Below are positions 1 through 5,652 of a DNA stretch of 5,652 nucleotides, piece after piece; positions within the stretch are counted from its first letter, which is position 1; the number at the start of each line of letters is the position of its first letter. Source of the stretch: Frankiaceae bacterium. Its GTDB lineage: Bacteria > Actinomycetota > Actinomycetes > JAFAQI01. The notes beneath the pieces are model-generated. The model searched no databases. It had not been told where the DNA came from and saw only the letters and a program-made list of their open reading frames with translations. Location: the NCBI GenBank assembly GCA_030840615.1, contig JAVEEE010000376.1, positions 1 to 5,652 on the forward strand. The letters run 5' to 3'. Both the position numbers and the translations under genes were made by a program.

Positions 1-920
1 GAGAAGTGCGCGTTGCCGGGCAGCCGATGCTCCTGGTCGAGCCGCTGGTCGCCGTTGAGCACGGCATCCGGCACCGTGACGCGGAGCCGGGCGACGAGGT
101 CGTTGCGCAGCTCACGAAGCCGGGCCGCGCGGTCGGGCTGTTCCTTGACCGCGACCTCCAACGCCACCGCCAAGGCCGCCACCGCGGGCACGTCGAGTGT
201 TCCGGAGCGCACGTCGCGCTCCTGCCCGCCGCCGTGCAGCACGGGCACGCAGTCGACATCGCGACCGAGCAAGAGCACCCCGGCACCGACCGGGCCGCCG
301 AACTTGTGACCCGTGATCGTCATCGCGTCGACACCACTCTGCGCGAAGTCGACCGGTAGCTGCCCGACCGCCTGCACCGCGTCGGAGTGCAGCGGGACCG
401 CGTAGTCGTGCGCGACCGCCGACAGGTCGGCGATCGGCTGCACCGTGCCGACCTCGTTGTTCACCCACATCACCGAGACGAGGGCGACGTCAGCCGGCTC
501 GATCTCGATGGCCGCGCGCAGCGCATCCGGGGCGACCCGGCCCGCCGCGTCGACCGGCAGCCAGGTGATCGACGCACCCGCCTGCGCAGCGAGCCACTCG
601 GCCGAGTCCATCACGGCGTGGTGCTCGACGGCAGAGACCAGCACGCGGGTACGACGGGGATCGGCTGCCCGGCGCGCCCAGAACAGGCCCTTGACGGCGA
701 GGTTGTCGCTTTCGGTGCCGCCGCTGGTGAAGACGACTTCACTGGGACGGGCGCCGAGAGCGGCGGCGATGGTCTCGCGCGACTCCTCGACGACTCGCCG
801 GGCCCGCCGGCCGGCGGCATGTAGCGACGACGCATTGCCCGGCTGGCCGAGCAGAGCCGCCATCGTCTCGGCGGCCTGCGGCAGCATCGGAGTCGTCGCC
901 GCGTGATCCAGATAGACCAT
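1..920 (-). CDS. iscS: Cysteine desulfurase, IscS/NifS class (3' end missing)
   Basis: This is a PLP enzyme that takes sulfur from L-cysteine, giving alanine and an enzyme persulfide for Fe-S cluster assembly and tRNA thiolation in the cytoplasm. The reading frame from ATG at 920-918 runs off the left edge after 306 complete codons. It opens with MVYLDHAATTPM and carries GNASSLHAAGR (28-38), SGGTESDNLAVKG (66-78), VEHHAV (98-103), NNEVGT (154-159), HSDAVQAVGQ (178-187) and HGGGQERDVRSGT (229-241). The PLP-binding lysine is K206 in TGHKFGGP. His100, Asp180 and Gln183 sit at the expected cofactor positions. The fragment stops at LPGNAHFS, so the loop with the catalytic Cys and roughly 85 residues are outside the window. 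It starts 30 bp after the PaaK-like gene, preceded only by a weak AGG-type ribosome site. From memory it closely resembles M. tuberculosis IscS, beside which mnmA (trmU) usually follows; mnmA is not visible here. Confidence 0.95.
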   Translation of the reverse strand, partial: MVYLDHAATTPMLPQAAETMAALLGQPGNASSLHAAGRRARRVVEESRETIAAALGARPSEVVFTSGGTESDNLAVKGLFWARRAADPRRTRVLVSAVEHHAVMDSAEWLAAQAGASITWLPVDAAGRVAPDALRAAIEIEPADVALVSVMWVNNEVGTVQPIADLSAVAHDYAVPLHSDAVQAVGQLPVDFAQSGVDAMTITGHKFGGPVGAGVLLLGRDVDCVPVLHGGGQERDVRSGTLDVPAVAALAVALEVAVKEQPDRAARLRELRNDLVARLRVTVPDAVLNGDQRLDQEHRLPGNAHF

Positions 921-950
921 CGGACTCAGCCTAACCGCCGCCGGGCACGC

Positions 951-2363
951 TCAGGATCGGCGCAGGATCCGCGGGGTCAGCGCCAGGTAGGCCGATCCGT
1001 CCACCCCGAAGTCGCCGAGCCCGTTGTCCGCGGCCACCAGCTGGGTCGGCAGCAGCCCCGCCAGGGCACGGATGTCCGCCGCGGCGCCGACCACGGCCTC
1101 GCCGGCGTCACCAGGCGCGGCGAGATGGACGATCACTTGTCCGCGGCCGTCGCGGTCGCGGCCGCGGATGACGACCCGCCAGTCGGTGAGGTCGCTGCGG
1201 CCGGACAATGCTCCGGCCAGCGATCGCAGGTCGAGAGCCCGTCCGTCATCGCTCATCAGCACGAGCGCTCCCCGGCGCAGACCGTGCAGGCGCGGGACTC
1301 GCCGACCGCAACCCGGACACGGCGTCACGTCGACCCCGCCATCGACCAGATCGCCGGTGCGCCAGCGCATCATCGCCGTACCGCGCAGTCCGAGCTGGGT
1401 CAGCACGACTTCACCACCGTCGGTCGCGTCGCGGGCGCGCGCTTCGCCCGTCTCGGCATCGACCAGCTGCACGAGATCGAGATCCGGATAGGTGTGCAGC
1501 CCGGCGTCCGCCCCGCCTTGACGGCACTCCGCCCAGAGCACGCGTGCGCCGGCCGGCGCATGAACCCCGAGCACCGCGACCTCGGCCCGGCCGAGTGCCT
1601 CCTGCACGGCGGCCCGCTCGGCCGCCGACGCTGCACCCACGAGCAGCACCGTGCGCAGCCGGTCGAGCGAAGCACCGCCCGACGCCATCGACGCGACCAC
1701 CTCGGCCGCGCGTGCGGATGGAGCCGCGAGGACGGTGGGGGGGGCCAACCGGGCGGCTGCCACGACGTCACGCAGCTGCTCGCCGGGGAACAGTGCCGGA
1801 CTTCCGCTCGCGAGTGCGGCGTAGTACAGGGCCGTGTGCTCCGTGGAAGATCCCGCCGGCCACGCGGAGAGCAGGGCGTCGTCGCCGGTGAGCCCCAGCA
1901 CCTTCCACAGTCTCGAACCGGCACGGGCGATGGCGTCGAGGTCGCCGCGCGTCGACGCGAGCGGGTAGTGGAAGCCGAGCCCCGACCAGACATAGGTCGT
2001 CGGCTTGGTGTCGCGCTCCACCAGCCGACGGTAGGCATCGCGCCGCGTGGCGCGCAGCCGCAGAGCGCGACGCAGCGTCGGCCCCTGCGCGTGCAGAGCG
2101 AATCCGCCTTCGGTCGCCTGTAGGACGAGAGCGGCCATGCCCGCAGGATCGCCCGCGGGGCTCACGTCCCGCTCCCCGACGGCCGGGATCTTGGTGAGAG
2201 CCGCGGCCCCGTCTATGGCTGTCGGTTTCGTGCCGAGCTGCGCCAACCGCGCCTTCCAGTACGGCGAGAACGCACCGACGACGTGCTGAACCTGGTCGCG
2301 GACGAGCTCGTCCTGCAGCTTCGCGAGCCCCTTGGCCGAGCGCTTGTCCCAGCTAGTCGCCAC
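951..2363 (-). CDS. Divergent PaaK-like (phenylacetate-CoA ligase-like) adenylate-former homologue, function unknown
   Basis: The 470-residue protein resembles the PaaK/acyl-adenylate family mainly in its second half: GLHTYPDLDLVQLVD (288-302), then GEVVLTQLGLRGTAMMRWRTGD (317-338), then a CPGCGRRVPRL segment (349-359). In family members the Asp of R-Y/W-R-T-G-D contacts the ATP ribose, and D338 is present. The usual Ser/Thr/Gly-rich phosphate loop (SSGTTG-like) is not visible. No lysine occurs after K154, so the catalytic C-terminal lysine is missing. Active ligase function is therefore doubtful, and a binding or scaffold role is equally possible. No signal peptide or membrane span is seen. 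GTG (2363-2361) is chosen because an in-frame TAG lies three codons upstream, AGGG sits 7 nt before it, and the next in-frame Met is at residue 76. It lies 41 bp after etfA and 30 bp before iscS, so co-expression is likely. The reading frame is certain, the family probable and the function unknown. Confidence 0.85.
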   Translation of the reverse strand: MATSWDKRSAKGLAKLQDELVRDQVQHVVGAFSPYWKARLAQLGTKPTAIDGAAALTKIPAVGERDVSPAGDPAGMAALVLQATEGGFALHAQGPTLRRALRLRATRRDAYRRLVERDTKPTTYVWSGLGFHYPLASTRGDLDAIARAGSRLWKVLGLTGDDALLSAWPAGSSTEHTALYYAALASGSPALFPGEQLRDVVAAARLAPPTVLAAPSARAAEVVASMASGGASLDRLRTVLLVGAASAAERAAVQEALGRAEVAVLGVHAPAGARVLWAECRQGGADAGLHTYPDLDLVQLVDAETGEARARDATDGGEVVLTQLGLRGTAMMRWRTGDLVDGGVDVTPCPGCGRRVPRLHGLRRGALVLMSDDGRALDLRSLAGALSGRSDLTDWRVVIRGRDRDGRGQVIVHLAAPGDAGEAVVGAAADIRALAGLLPTQLVAADNGLGDFGVDGSAYLALTPRILRRS

Positions 2364-2404
2364 GCGCAGACCCTAGTTGTTCAGCAGGAGGATCAGTGGG
2401 CGGC

Positions 2405-3373
2405 TCAGGCCTTGCGCTTGTCGATCTCGTCCGTGAGCTGCGGAACAACTGTGAACAGGTCGCCGACGATGCCGAAGTCGACCAGCTCGAAGATCGGCGC
2501 TTCCGGATCCTTGTTGACCGCGACGATCGTCTTCGACGTCTGCATGCCGGCGCGGTGTTGGATCGCTCCCGAGATGCCGATCGCCATGTAGAGCTGAGGT
2601 GACACGGTCTTGCCGGTTTGGCCGACCTGGTTGGTGTGCGGATACCAACCGGCGTCGGTCGCCGCCCGCGACGCGCCGACAGCCGCGCCGAGTGAGTCGG
2701 CGAGCTTCTCGATGAGCGAGAAGTTCTCACCGGCACCGAGCCCACGGCCGCCGGACACGACGATCGCCGCCTCCGTCAGCTCAGGTCGACCGCCCCGCTT
2801 CTCCGTGACGCGGTCGAGGATCTTGGCCTTCGTAGCTGACTCCGAGAGCTCGACGGTCACCCGTTCTTCCGTCGGCTGCGCGGGTGCGGCCTCGGGTGCC
2901 GTCGAGTTGGGACGCACAGTGATGATGGGCGTGCCGCGGCTCACCTTGGCCTGCACGTTGATCGCACCGCCGAAAATGCTCTGGCGGGCAACGAAACCGG
3001 CATCGATGCCGACGGCGTCGGTGATGAGGCCGGAGTTGGTCTTGACCGCAAGTCGGCCGGCGACCTCCTTACCCTCCGGCGTGCTCGGGATGAGCACGGC
3101 GGCCGGGGATGCGGAGCTCACGATCTGCGCGAGCACCTCCGCCTTCGGTGCGACCAGATAACCGTCGAGATCACCGTCGGCGGCGACGTAGATCTTCGTC
3201 GCGCCGTACTCCGCCAGCTTCTCTTTGGGCCCATCGTCGCCGGCACTGTCGTAGCCGTTGCCGATGAACACCGCAGCCGGCTCGCCGAGCGAGCGAGCGA
3301 GCGTGAGCAGCTCGAACGTGACCTTCTTGGGAGCACCATCGACGTGCTCGACCAGAACAAGAACCTCAGCCAT
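2405..3373 (-). CDS. etfA: Electron transfer flavoprotein alpha subunit
   Basis: EtfA (FixB) holds the FAD of the soluble EtfAB heterodimer, which takes electrons from acyl-CoA and related dehydrogenases and hands them to a membrane ETF:quinone oxidoreductase. The protein has 322 residues, normal for the family. The N-terminal ETF domain (about 1-190) starts MAEVLVLVEHVDG. The C-terminal FAD-binding domain (about 200-322) has SGGRGLG (207-213), GASRAATDAGW (233-243), QVGQTGKTVSP (249-259), the ETF-alpha signature around LYMAIGISGAIQH (261-273), and NKDPEAPIF (287-295) followed by GIVGDLF (301-307). The ATG at 3373-3371 is chosen over the ATG at 3442 because family homology begins there and the longer form would lie inside etfB. 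AAGGGT, overlapping the etfB stop, lies 11 nt before this start. The gene follows etfB by 16 bp, so coupled translation is likely. A four-unit GCTC repeat lies near codons 24-29. Confidence 0.97.
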   Translation of the reverse strand: MAEVLVLVEHVDGAPKKVTFELLTLARSLGEPAAVFIGNGYDSAGDDGPKEKLAEYGATKIYVAADGDLDGYLVAPKAEVLAQIVSSASPAAVLIPSTPEGKEVAGRLAVKTNSGLITDAVGIDAGFVARQSIFGGAINVQAKVSRGTPIITVRPNSTAPEAAPAQPTEERVTVELSESATKAKILDRVTEKRGGRPELTEAAIVVSGGRGLGAGENFSLIEKLADSLGAAVGASRAATDAGWYPHTNQVGQTGKTVSPQLYMAIGISGAIQHRAGMQTSKTIVAVNKDPEAPIFELVDFGIVGDLFTVVPQLTDEIDKRKA

Positions 3374-3389
3374 CGCTGTCCGTGACCCT

Positions 3390-4169
3390 TCAGATGAACT
3401 TCTGTGAAGCGAGGAACTCGGCGAGCTTCGCTCCGCCGTCACCCTCGTCCTTGACGATCTGACCGGCCTCCTTGGGCGGTCGCGGCGAGAACTCCGTCAC
3501 CTCGCTGCCGGAGCCGGCGAGCCCGACCTGGTCGGCCTCGATGCCTGCATCGGCGAGCGTCAGGGTCGTCAGCGGCTTCTTCTTGGCCGCCATGATGCCC
3601 TTGAACGACGGATAGCGCGGCTCGTTGATCTTCTCGACGACGCTGACGACTGCAGGAAGGGACGCCTCGACGACGTCGTAGCCACTGTCCGTCTGGCGCT
3701 CGATCTTCACGCCTCCGTCGGATGCCTCGACCTTGCGCGCGAACGTCAGCTGGGCGGCGCCGAGCCGTTCCGCGAGCATCGCGGGTATGACGCTCATGCG
3801 CGCGTCGGTTGACTCGACACCGAGGATGACGAGGTCGTGCTCGATGGTGCCGAGGGCCTTGGCCAATGCGAAAGACGTGGCGAGCGCGTCGGAGCCGTGC
3901 AGCCCCGGGTCGACGAGATGCACCGCCTTGTCGGCCCCCATCGAGAGCGCCTTGCGAATCGTCTCGACGGACTTGTCGGGTCCCATGGTGAGCACGGTGA
4001 CCTCGCCGCCGCCGGCTTCCTTGATGCGCAGCGCTTCTTCGACGGCGTACTCGTCGAGCTCGTTCATCACACCGTCGACGCCCTCGCGGTCGACCGTCTT
4101 GTCGTCAGCGCTCAGCTTCTTCTCGGCCCAGGTGTCCGGGACCTGTTTGACACACACAACGATGTTCAT
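3390..4169 (-). CDS. etfB: Electron transfer flavoprotein beta subunit
   Basis: EtfB (FixA) is the partner of EtfA. It binds AMP structurally and completes the FAD site of the soluble heterodimer that links flavoprotein dehydrogenases to the respiratory chain. The protein has 259 residues, a typical length. Visible hallmarks are MNIVVCVKQVPDTW at the N-terminus, NELDEYAVEEALRIKE (36-51), GADKAVHLVD (78-87), the nucleotide-loop region GVESTDARMSVIPAMLAERLG (117-137), the beta signature around RQTDSGYDVVEASLPAVVSV (158-177), and INEPRYPSFKGIMAAKKKP (181-199), the recognition loop. The C-terminus ends SQKFI. The ATG at 4169-4167 matches the family start, with AGGGAGGT 12 nt upstream. The nucleotide loop has ARMS where many ETFs have glycine-rich sequence, which may be a lineage variant. 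It is the first gene of the probable etfB-etfA-PaaK-like-iscS unit, and the 148-bp region before it holds a candidate promoter and operator. Confidence 0.97.
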   Translation of the reverse strand: MNIVVCVKQVPDTWAEKKLSADDKTVDREGVDGVMNELDEYAVEEALRIKEAGGGEVTVLTMGPDKSVETIRKALSMGADKAVHLVDPGLHGSDALATSFALAKALGTIEHDLVILGVESTDARMSVIPAMLAERLGAAQLTFARKVEASDGGVKIERQTDSGYDVVEASLPAVVSVVEKINEPRYPSFKGIMAAKKKPLTTLTLADAGIEADQVGLAGSGSEVTEFSPRPPKEAGQIVKDEGDGGAKLAEFLASQKFI

Positions 4170-4181
4170 GGCCGGCGGCCG

Positions 4182-4189
4182 ACCTCCCT
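4182..4189 (-). promoter_or_regulatory. Ribosome binding site of etfB
   Basis: AGGGAGGT on the minus strand is a strong Shine-Dalgarno match. It lies 12 nt before the ATG, which is longer than the usual 5-10 nt, but it is the only good match in the leader and supports the chosen start. Confidence 0.65.
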
Positions 4190-4244
4190 GGAAATGTGGT
4201 TCACGAAGGGTCGCATGGCTGTTCGCGCAGCTCCGACCCGGGCT

Positions 4245-4250
4245 ATGTTA
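4245..4250 (-). promoter_or_regulatory. Possible -10 element for the etfB operon
   Basis: The minus strand reads TAACAT here, matching the actinobacterial TANNNT -10 pattern. Transcription would begin near 4238, giving a leader of roughly 69 nt before etfB. No good TTGACA-like -35 is found 16-18 bp upstream, so the call rests on the hexamer, its position and the overlapping palindrome. Confidence 0.3.
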
Positions 4251-4262
4251 CCCACCGGTAGC
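4247..4262 (-). promoter_or_regulatory. Candidate operator palindrome overlapping the etfB promoter
   Basis: The 16 bp read (minus strand) GCTACC-GGTG-GGTAAC, a near-palindrome with 5 of 6 matching positions per half-site and a perfect TACC/GGTA core. It ends 77 bp before the etfB start codon and overlaps the possible -10 hexamer TAACAT. Its size and symmetry are those expected for a dimeric repressor, for example of the TetR type that controls fatty-acid catabolism genes in actinobacteria. No regulator gene is in the window, so the identity is an inference. Confidence 0.4.
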
Positions 4263-4292
4263 CCGCACTAACGCCGCGGGTACGACGCTGTC

Positions 4293-4338
4293 TTACCTGT
4301 GCGCGCGGAGCACCCTGTTACCTGTGCGCGCGGAGCAC
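4293..4338. repeat. 25-bp-period direct repeat duplicating the end of the ABC ATPase gene
   Basis: A 21-bp sequence occurs exactly twice, at 4293-4313 and 4318-4338, separated by 4 bp (cctg). On the minus strand the upstream copy encodes the last six codons, V-L-R-A-H-R, plus the TAA stop. The second copy repeats the same bases, including TAA, just after the gene. Each unit also contains GTGC/GCAC arms that could form a small 4-bp hairpin. Slipped replication that left the protein end unchanged is the simplest explanation. There is no T-run to suggest an intrinsic terminator. Confidence 0.95.
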
Positions 4339-4941
4339 GACCACGGCGTCGCAGCGGTCGGCCACCTCCGGGTCGTGCGTCGCTAGCACCAGCGAGCCGT
4401 CCCGGTGCGGCACCTCGAACAACCGGTCGAGGACCAACCGGCGGGTCACCTGGTCCTGCTCCGCCGTGGGCTCGTCCGCGATGAGGATCTGCGGCCGCAG
4501 CGCCAGTGCGCGCGCGACCGCGACCCGCTGCTGCTGGCCGCCGGACAGCTCTTCGATCAGCTGGTCCTCGTGGCCCGAGAGCCCGACCGCATCCAGCGCT
4601 GCAGCCGCCAGCTCACCCACGGCCTCGACGGGTCGACCCGCGGCCCGTAATGCCGCCTCGACGTTCTCCGCCGCGGTCAGCAGCGAGATGAGCCCGTAGC
4701 CCTGCAGGATGACGGCGACCTCCTCGCGGACGCCGTCACCGACTAGCCGATCGTCGATGCGCACCTCGCCGGCGGCCGGCACGGCCAGCCCGGCGAGCAC
4801 AGCAAGGAGGCTCGTCTTGCCACTCCCCGAGGGCCCAACGACGGCAACGCTCTCTCCCGGGCCCACGACGATGTCGATGTCCTCGAGGATCACGCGTCCG
4901 CCGCGCTCGTAGCGCAACCCGCGGGCCGACATGATCGTCAC
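4318..4941 (-). CDS. ABC transporter ATP-binding protein (LolD/MacB-like), second of a pair
   Basis: This complete 207-residue ATPase has all the core motifs: Walker A GPSGSGKT (36-43), Q-loop Gln80, signature LSGGQQQR (132-139), Walker B ILIADEP (152-158) and the switch His189 in ATHD. The overall pattern resembles the LolD/FtsE/MacB group that drives FtsX-type permeases, but no substrate can be inferred. After Walker B the usual xxLD of the D-loop reads AEQD, with Gln for Leu. The protein is slightly short, ending HDPEVADRCDAVVVLRAHR. GTG (4941-4939) is preferred as start: it forms a 4-bp GTGA overlap with the upstream stop and has AGGG about 8 nt before it. The ATG at 4932-4930 is the alternative. 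The last six codons plus stop are repeated just downstream (4293-4313). No permease gene is visible here; one probably lies to the right. Confidence 0.92.
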   Translation of the reverse strand: MTIMSARGLRYERGGRVILEDIDIVVGPGESVAVVGPSGSGKTSLLAVLAGLAVPAAGEVRIDDRLVGDGVREEVAVILQGYGLISLLTAAENVEAALRAAGRPVEAVGELAAAALDAVGLSGHEDQLIEELSGGQQQRVAVARALALRPQILIADEPTAEQDQVTRRLVLDRLFEVPHRDGSLVLATHDPEVADRCDAVVVLRAHR

Positions 4942-5652
4942 CGCTCGTCCCTGCCCTCGGCGCTGCCCGCTTCCGGGGTGGTGGTCTCGTAGACGCGACG
5001 CAGGTCGACACCGTGGTCATGCGGAACCGCCCGCGCAAGCGTGCCGGGCGGCAGCACGTCCAGGAGATCCGGAGGAAGCTGCACGCTGCCGTCGCGACCG
5101 ACGACGAGGAACTCCTCACCCACCCGACCGCCTGCACCGGAGCGACCTTCCGCACCCACCCGCCCGTCGCGAATCGTCACGGTGCGGCCCAGCGCCGCGC
5201 CGACCGCCTCGTCGTGGGTAACGGCCACGACCGTGGTGCCGCTGTCGGCGTTGGCCGACCGGATGAGATCGACGACCGCCTCGGCCGAGGCGGGGTCGAG
5301 CTGGCTGGTGGGTTCGTCGGCCAGCAACAGTCCGGGAGAGTTGGCCAGCGCAACCGCCACCGCGAGCCGCTGCTGCTCGCCACCCGACATGCGCCCGGCG
5401 AGGCGGTGCGCGGCGTCGCCCAGGCCCACCGACTCGAGCAGCGTGTGCGCCCGGCGCCGTTTGGCCGCACCCGACCGACGGGTGGGTCGCTGCACGAACA
5501 GCAGATTGCCGACGGCTGTGTCATACGCGAGCAGGTTGCGACCCGGGTTCTGCAGGACGACGCCGATCTCACGCAGCCGCAGCGTGGCAAGCTCTCGAGG
5601 AGTCATCGACGCGAGCCGGTGACCCCACACCGCAACGTTGCCCGCCGTCGGC
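4938..5652 (-). CDS. ABC transporter ATP-binding protein with AbrB-like C-terminal tail (5' end missing)
   Basis: The frame is open to the right edge. The first visible residues, PTAGNVAVWG, are those that normally follow Walker A by about 20 residues, so the GTG at 5630 is internal and the N-terminus with Walker A is outside the window. The 237 visible residues contain the Q-loop in VVLQNPGRNLL (Gln at 34), signature MSGGEQQR (88-95), Walker B LLLADEPT (108-115), D-loop SQLD (116-119) and switch His in VTHD (144-147). After the ATPase core there is a Gly-rich linker (about 167-178), then EEFLVVGRDGSVQLPPDLLD (179-198), which resembles the swapped-hairpin AbrB/SpoVT strand pattern, and a charged end GRDER. 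In the cell it would sit at the inner face of the membrane with an unseen permease, pairing with the overlapping downstream ATPase. The substrate is unknown. Confidence 0.92.
   Translation of the reverse strand, partial: PTAGNVAVWGHRLASMTPRELATLRLREIGVVLQNPGRNLLAYDTAVGNLLFVQRPTRRSGAAKRRRAHTLLESVGLGDAAHRLAGRMSGGEQQRLAVAVALANSPGLLLADEPTSQLDPASAEAVVDLIRSANADSGTTVVAVTHDEAVGAALGRTVTIRDGRVGAEGRSGAGGRVGEEFLVVGRDGSVQLPPDLLDVLPPGTLARAVPHDHGVDLRRVYETTTPEAGSAEGRDER

Larger units (their letters stand above)
4239..4265. repeat. 7-bp inverted repeat with 13-nt loop in the ABC-etfB intergenic region
   Basis: CGGGCTA (4239-4245) and TAGCCCG (4259-4265) are perfect inverted arms around a 13-nt spacer. As RNA on the minus strand this would make a GC-rich stem 53 bp past the ATPase stop. 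There is no following U-run, so it is at best a weak or Rho-assisted end for the ABC transcript. The sequence overlaps the candidate operator, so its role may be at the DNA level. Confidence 0.6.

Noticed and set aside
387..906. Overlapping plus-strand open frames in the cysteine desulfurase region
   Set aside because: The minus strand there encodes an almost motif-perfect IscS, and the plus-strand translations are low-complexity Arg/Ala/Ser sequence.
903..2123. Long plus-strand open frame of 406 codons opposite the PaaK-like gene
   Set aside because: It is rich in Arg, Gly, Gln and His with no recognisable domain, and mirrors a minus-strand gene with clear family similarity. This is the usual shadow frame of GC-rich coding sequence.
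3374..3442. Upstream ATG that would extend EtfA by 23 residues
   Set aside because: The extension is Ser/Arg-rich, lies within etfB and has no family similarity. The internal ATG begins the conserved MAEVLVLVEH start.
4239..4265. Intrinsic terminator of the ABC operon
   Set aside because: The stem is plausible but no T-run follows on the minus strand, so it is listed as an inverted repeat only.
3733..4386. Plus-strand frame spanning etfB and the intergenic region
   Set aside because: It reads through the antisense of a highly conserved gene, is Ser/Ala/Arg-rich and has no identifiable domain.
5628..5630. GTG as the true start of the first ABC ATPase
   Set aside because: The upstream residues PTAGNVAV continue the normal ABC fold and Walker A would be absent with this start, so the gene is simply cut by the window edge.

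Overview
The window is GC-rich, every real gene lies on the minus strand, and the proteins closely resemble actinobacterial families, so the source is most likely a high-GC Actinomycetota genome. From memory, the cysteine desulfurase and the two electron-transfer flavoprotein subunits resemble Mycobacterium tuberculosis IscS (Rv3025c), FixB (Rv3028c) and FixA (Rv3029c), which also lie close together in that order. Genus or order cannot be decided from this sequence.

Layout in the direction of transcription (right to left): (1) 5652-4938, the 3' part of an ABC transporter ATPase gene whose start and Walker A lie beyond the right edge; (2) 4941-4318, a second, complete ABC ATPase gene joined to the first by a 4-bp GTGA overlap; (3) 4317-4170, an intergenic region with a 25-bp-period direct repeat that copies the end of the ATPase gene, an inverted repeat, and a candidate operator/-10 element for the next operon; (4) 4169-3390 etfB; (5) 3373-2405 etfA; (6) 2363-951, a divergent member of the PaaK-like acyl-adenylate family that lacks recognisable catalytic motifs; (7) 920-1, the first 306 codons of an IscS/NifS-type cysteine desulfurase, cut by the left edge before its catalytic cysteine loop.

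The gaps from etfB to the desulfurase are 16, 41 and 30 bp with no terminator between them, so these four genes probably form one transcription unit. EtfA and EtfB form the FAD/AMP heterodimer that collects electrons from acyl-CoA and related dehydrogenases and passes them to the membrane quinone pool. The cysteine desulfurase supplies sulfur for Fe-S clusters and tRNA thiolation. The PaaK-like protein between them has no assigned role. The ABC ATPases appear to power a separate transporter whose permease is not in the window.

Most of the window is ordinary housekeeping sequence. I do not see a clear undescribed system. The best items for follow-up are the degenerate adenylate-former homologue embedded in the ETF/desulfurase operon, the palindrome overlapping the likely etfB promoter, the duplicated gene end at 4293-4338, and the AbrB-like tail on the first ATPase. 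No RNA genes, CRISPR arrays, insertion sequences or attachment sites were seen. No stretch longer than 300 bases lacks a gene.
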